Shown piece by piece: positions 7,127 to 9,511 of a DNA stretch of 9,511 nt. Every line of letters starts with the position of its first letter. Position 1 is the first letter of the stretch. This stretch comes from Cenarchaeum sp. (GTDB lineage: Archaea; Thermoproteota; Nitrososphaeria; Nitrososphaerales; Nitrosopumilaceae): NCBI GenBank assembly GCA_007570915.1, contig RKSK01000056.1, positions 1-9,511 of the forward strand. Reading direction: 5' to 3'. The position numbers and the translations under genes were made by a program. Under the pieces are notes generated by a model. That model ran no database searches. It was not told the origin of the DNA and saw only the letters and a program-made list of their open reading frames with translations.

Positions 7127-8353
7127 CTAGGCCGGCGGGCCCGAGGCGCCGGCCATGCGCGCAAGCTCGTACGACCTGCCCCTCCACGAGACGGACTCGC
7201 GCGACCGGGCCCCGAGTATGCCGGCGAGCAGGCCCAGCGTTATGGCCAGGCCGCCGAGCGGCGCGCCGAGCGCGTCGGCGGCGCGCGTTCCCAAAAACCT
7301 CGTCTCGAGCAGCGCGCCGGCGCCGGCCATCGCCGAGGCCGCAAGCGAGGCGCCGAGCAGCGCGCCGGCGCCGGGCAGGCCCGCGGCGGCCGCCGGCGCG
7401 GCGTACGCCGCGGCCACAAAGGGCGCAAGGACGACAAAGGCCACGCCGACGAGCATGCCGACTGCGAGCCGGCCCACCTGCAGGTAGAGCGGGGCCATGA
7501 GGCGCTTGAGCGCGTTCCAGAGCGTGGGCCAGTCGCGCGACCAGACCGCCGAGACGGCCCCCTCGCCGCGGGCCATCCTTATGCGCATGCCGGCGGCCTT
7601 GGCGAGGCGGCCCAGCGCGCCGTCCTCGACGATCTCGCCCCGCACGGCCCCGTGCGTGCCGAGGGCCTCGTACGACGCGCGCGGCATGAGGAAAAAGCTC
7701 CCAAAAAAGTAGCCCATCGCGCTCGACTTGCTGTTGACCTTTGTCGCCGAAAAGCGCGTGTGCAAGAACACTGATATGACCGGCAGCGAGACCCTCGCCC
7801 ACGCGTCGACGCAGCGCATGCGCGGCATGACCGTGAGCGCGTCGAGGCCCAGGCCGAGCAGGTCGCCGACGGCCGACGAGACGGCCCGCGGCGAGTGGAC
7901 CGTGTCGGCGTCGGTGAACAGCAGGAGCTCGCCGCGCGCGGCCCTGTACCCCTCTAGGCAGGCCCAGCTCTTGCCGGCCCACCCCGCGGGCTTGGCGCGC
8001 GCGCTGACGTGGACCACCCTGGAGTCCCCGGCGGCGTGGCGCGCGATAATGGCCCCCGTAGAGTCCTCGGACGAGTCGTCGATCGCGACGATCTCATAGT
8101 TTGCGTAGTCCTGGCCGCGCAGCGAGTCCAGGCACGCGCCGACATAGCCCTCCTCGTTGCGCGCCGGCAGTATGACCGAGACGAGCGGGGCCTCGCGCGG
8201 CGGGCCGCACTCGCCGAGGACGGGCGTGCGCGCGAACGTGCGGCGCATGCAGGCGATCAGCCACGCCCACGTAGCCGCGACGCATGCCATTATGGCGGCG
8301 AGCAGCCAGTGGGCCGCGGCGAGGGCGAGCTCGCCGAGCGCGTGTTCGCTCAT
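7127..8353 (-). CDS. Membrane glycosyltransferase, family 2 (GT-A fold)
   Basis: 408 residues. A hydrophobic N-terminal segment (about 10-35) is followed by the GT2 catalytic domain: VSVILPARNEEGYV (58-71) opens the nucleotide-sugar fold, IDDSSEDST (91-99) gives the next acidic pair, FTDADT (146-151) is the metal-binding DxD, and VEDGALGRLAKAAG supplies the ED motif. Two to three further membrane segments lie in the last 130 residues, ending with VSWRGRSYEL near the C-terminus. The WAGKSWAC motif and the W(K/R)GR-Y ending resemble carotenoid or lipid glycosyltransferases of the CruC/CrtQ type, so a lipid or pigment acceptor is likely; the exact substrate is not readable. The ATG at 8353 overlaps the stop of the SRPBCC gene as ATGA, so the two are translated together and no separate promoter is expected. 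Confidence 0.9.
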   Translation of the reverse strand: MSEHALGELALAAAHWLLAAIMACVAATWAWLIACMRRTFARTPVLGECGPPREAPLVSVILPARNEEGYVGACLDSLRGQDYANYEIVAIDDSSEDSTGAIIARHAAGDSRVVHVSARAKPAGWAGKSWACLEGYRAARGELLLFTDADTVHSPRAVSSAVGDLLGLGLDALTVMPRMRCVDAWARVSLPVISVFLHTRFSATKVNSKSSAMGYFFGSFFLMPRASYEALGTHGAVRGEIVEDGALGRLAKAAGMRIRMARGEGAVSAVWSRDWPTLWNALKRLMAPLYLQVGRLAVGMLVGVAFVVLAPFVAAAYAAPAAAAGLPGAGALLGASLAASAMAGAGALLETRFLGTRAADALGAPLGGLAITLGLLAGILGARSRESVSWRGRSYELARMAGASGPPA

Positions 8354-8772
8354 CGCGACTCGGCGGCCCTGCGTATCGACTCGAGGGCCTGCTCGGTGCC
8401 CGAGCGTATGTGCGAGGAGAGCATTGGGGCGAGCACCGACATCATGCCGCGGACCCCGATCTCCCACGTCGCCTCGACGACCGCGCGCGACTCGCCGTCG
8501 GGCCTCACGCGGACCACCTTTGTGCCGGTTATCATCCCGCTGGTAAACTCGGCGCGGACCACGGCAGGCGGCTCTAGCGTGACGCGCTGGCCGCAGACCC
8601 TGTCGCGAAAGGCCAGCGTTATCTCGCGCTCGGTCACGTTGCCGCGGCGCGAGACGTTGCGGACCGACCTCGTCCCCCTCCAGTGGTCCGGCTCGGAGTC
8701 AATGTCGGACACGACGGCCCACACGGCCCCCGCCGGCGCGGCGACTGCCAGCTCGCAGTGGACCCTGACCAT
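8350..8772 (-). CDS. SRPBCC (START/polyketide-cyclase-like) ligand-binding protein
   Basis: 140 residues from ATG at 8772. The order of features fits the SRPBCC fold: a first strand (VRVHCELAVAAPAGAVWAVV) leads into the first helix, then DIDSEPDHWRGTRSV, a run of alternating strands (TEREITLAFRD, VTLEPPAVVRAEFTSG, AVVEATWEIGVRG), and a long amphipathic C-terminal helix (MSVLAPMLSSHIRSGTEQAL). Such proteins bind hydrophobic ligands in a deep pocket. No catalytic residues can be assigned. The next gene is a membrane glycosyltransferase whose start overlaps this stop by ATGA, so this protein may carry or hand over the lipid acceptor; that is inference. A box A at 8797-8803 gives a leaderless start here, which makes this the first gene of a two-gene unit. 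Confidence 0.85.
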   Translation of the reverse strand: MVRVHCELAVAAPAGAVWAVVSDIDSEPDHWRGTRSVRNVSRRGNVTEREITLAFRDRVCGQRVTLEPPAVVRAEFTSGMITGTKVVRVRPDGESRAVVEATWEIGVRGMMSVLAPMLSSHIRSGTEQALESIRRAAESR

Positions 8773-8796
8773 GCGCCGGCGCGCGGGCCCCGCCGG

Positions 8797-8803
8797 TAAA
8801 TAT
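8797..8803 (-). promoter_or_regulatory. Box A of the SRPBCC-glycosyltransferase unit
   Basis: On the minus strand this reads ATATTTA and ends 25 bases before the ATG at 8772, consistent with a leaderless message. Another AT-rich element (GTTATATA on the + strand, 8818-8825) lies upstream and could be a second, weaker site. Confidence 0.6.
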
Positions 8804-8834
8804 CGCTTGCGCGCCCGTTATATACGGGGCCGCG

Positions 8835-8858
8835 GTATTTAAAACCCGCGTTAAATAC
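8835..8858. repeat. Perfect AT-rich palindrome behind tbp
   Basis: GTATTTAA (8835-8842) and TTAAATAC (8851-8858) are exact complements separated by the 8 bases AACCCGCG. The right half touches the last base of the tbp stop codon (8859-8861). Each half resembles a TATA element. It may be an operator (two half-sites, 16 bases centre to centre), a pair of outward TATA boxes, or a weak hairpin at the 3' end of the tbp message. Confidence 0.5.
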
Positions 8859-9416
8859 TCAGTATATCATCAGGTTCTTCTCCTCGAGGAGCGAGTGGAG
8901 GTTGTTGACGGCCCTGTTGACGTCCGGCTCCTTTTTTGCGCCCGTGCAGACGAGCTTGCCCGAGGAGAAGAGCAGTATGACCGTCTTGGGGTCGAGCATG
9001 CGGTGTATGAGGCCGGGGAACTGCTCGGGCTCGTACATGCTGCGCGGGAGCGTCCTGGCGGCCTCCTCGAGGTGTATCTTGCCCCCGAGGTTTATAGAGG
9101 CGACGATGTTCTGTATCTCGACTACGGCCTCCTTTTTAACGGGTATGCCGCCGGCGCGCAGCTGCTGCACGACGGTCTTGACGGCCTTGCGGGCCATCTC
9201 CTCGGACTTTGAGCCCGTGCAGACCATCTTGCCCGAGGTGAATATGAGCGTCGCCGTCTTGGGGCTCGTCAGGCGAAAGACGAGGCCGGGGAACTGGTCG
9301 GGGTGGTACTCTACGTCCGGAAAGCGCTTTGTTATCTCGTTGAGGTCCATCTTTTGGTCGACGGAGGCCGAGGCCACGACGTTCTCGATGCTCACCACCG
9401 GCTTTGACTGGGGCAC
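8859..9416 (-). CDS. tbp: TATA-box-binding protein (TBP)
   Basis: 185 residues. TBP bends box A DNA and, with TFB, recruits RNA polymerase. The two direct repeats that form the saddle are plain: EYHPDQFPGLVFRL (36-49) with FTSGKMVCTG (59-68) in the first half, and MYEPEQFPGLIHRM (127-140) with FSSGKLVCTG (150-159) in the second. The start is GTG at 9416 giving MPQSKPVVSIENVV; the frame is open to 9464, but the box A at 9440-9447 lies within that extension, and TBP sequences normally begin at about this point. Length is normal for archaeal TBP. The C-terminus ends NLMIY with no long acidic tail. The sequence is, from memory, strongly like thaumarchaeal TBPs and is the best taxonomic clue in the window. 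Confidence 0.97.
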   Translation of the reverse strand: MPQSKPVVSIENVVASASVDQKMDLNEITKRFPDVEYHPDQFPGLVFRLTSPKTATLIFTSGKMVCTGSKSEEMARKAVKTVVQQLRAGGIPVKKEAVVEIQNIVASINLGGKIHLEEAARTLPRSMYEPEQFPGLIHRMLDPKTVILLFSSGKLVCTGAKKEPDVNRAVNNLHSLLEEKNLMIY

Positions 9417-9439
9417 GCGCGCCGAGGCGCCGGGGCTAG

Positions 9440-9447
9440 TATAAAAG
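9440..9447 (-). promoter_or_regulatory. tbp: Box A of tbp
   Basis: On the minus strand this reads CTTTTATA and ends 24 bases before the GTG at 9416, so the tbp message is probably leaderless. It decides the GTG start over the upstream frame extension. It lies inside the left arm of a 24-base inverted repeat. Since TBP binds such sites, self-regulation is possible but not shown. Confidence 0.75.
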
Positions 9448-9502
9448 CACTCCCCGCGGCCCACGCCTGCCTCCGGCCCCCCGGGGCGGGCCGCGGGGAG
9501 TG

Positions 9503-9510
9503 CTTTTATA
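9503..9510 (+). promoter_or_regulatory. Mirror-image box A facing right
   Basis: CTTTTATA on the + strand, the exact counterpart of the tbp box A. If the sequence is real, a gene beginning about 23-28 bases past the window end would be transcribed away from tbp. It falls if the inverted repeat is an assembly artefact. Confidence 0.4.
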
Positions 9511-9511
9511 C

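Larger units (their letters stand above)
9439..9511. repeat. Perfect 24-bp inverted repeat with 25-base spacer
   Basis: Bases 9439-9462 are the exact complement of 9488-9511. The spacer (9463-9487) holds its own small GC palindrome (GCCCC-CC-GGGGC, 9476-9487). Each arm contains box A plus 16 bases upstream of it. The repeat reaches the last base of the window, so its outer end on the right is unknown. Either two divergent genes share identical promoters, or the end is a fold-back artefact. Confidence 0.9.

Noticed and set aside
9417..9464. N-terminal extension of TBP starting at 9464
   Set aside because: It runs through the box A and half of the inverted repeat, and TBP proteins normally begin near the GTG at 9416.
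1..9511. CRISPR array, tRNA genes, insertion sequences
   Set aside because: No regularly spaced repeats, no T-arm-like GGTTCGAATCC motif, and no transposase signature were seen on either strand.

Overview
The window reads as a GC-rich (roughly two-thirds G+C by eye) piece of an archaeal chromosome, most likely Thaumarchaeota/Nitrososphaeria. The main support is a TATA-binding protein (TBP) with the archaeal two-repeat fold and a sequence that I recall as very close to thaumarchaeal TBPs. Further support comes from separate cofG and cofH genes for coenzyme F420, and from promoters with an archaeal box A about 23-28 bases before TTG, GTG or ATG starts, which implies leaderless mRNAs. Known free-living marine thaumarchaea are far lower in GC, so a high-GC lineage (for example a host-associated, Cenarchaeum-like one) is my guess; no marker here fixes the genus.

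Layout. Positions 145-2452 (+ strand): a small membrane-anchored protein with a His/Cys-bearing outside domain, then one base later ilvD (dihydroxy-acid dehydratase, branched-chain amino acid synthesis). Positions 2453-3185: no intact gene, but a recognisable broken reading frame on the minus strand (2500-3087) that can be rejoined by correcting two single-base shifts. It matches no family I know and its codon use differs from the neighbours. Positions 3186-3368 (-): a 60-residue zinc-finger-like protein with its own leaderless promoter. Positions 3454-7081 (-): a run htrA > cofG > cofH, consisting of a membrane-anchored HtrA-type serine protease with a PDZ domain and the two radical-SAM halves of F0 synthase. 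The genes are 8 bases apart and then overlapping, with one promoter found, ahead of htrA. Positions 7127-8772 (-): an SRPBCC/START-fold protein and a family 2 membrane glycosyltransferase joined by an ATGA overlap, probably one lipid or pigment modification unit. Positions 8859-9416 (-): tbp. Positions 9439-9511: a perfect 24-base inverted repeat in which each arm carries the same box A, facing outward. It is either an unusual divergent promoter or a fold-back assembly artefact at the window edge.

Most genes are ordinary. The points worth a second look are the broken gene at 2500-3087, the 24-base inverted repeat at the right edge, the AT-rich palindrome just behind tbp, and the small zinc protein.
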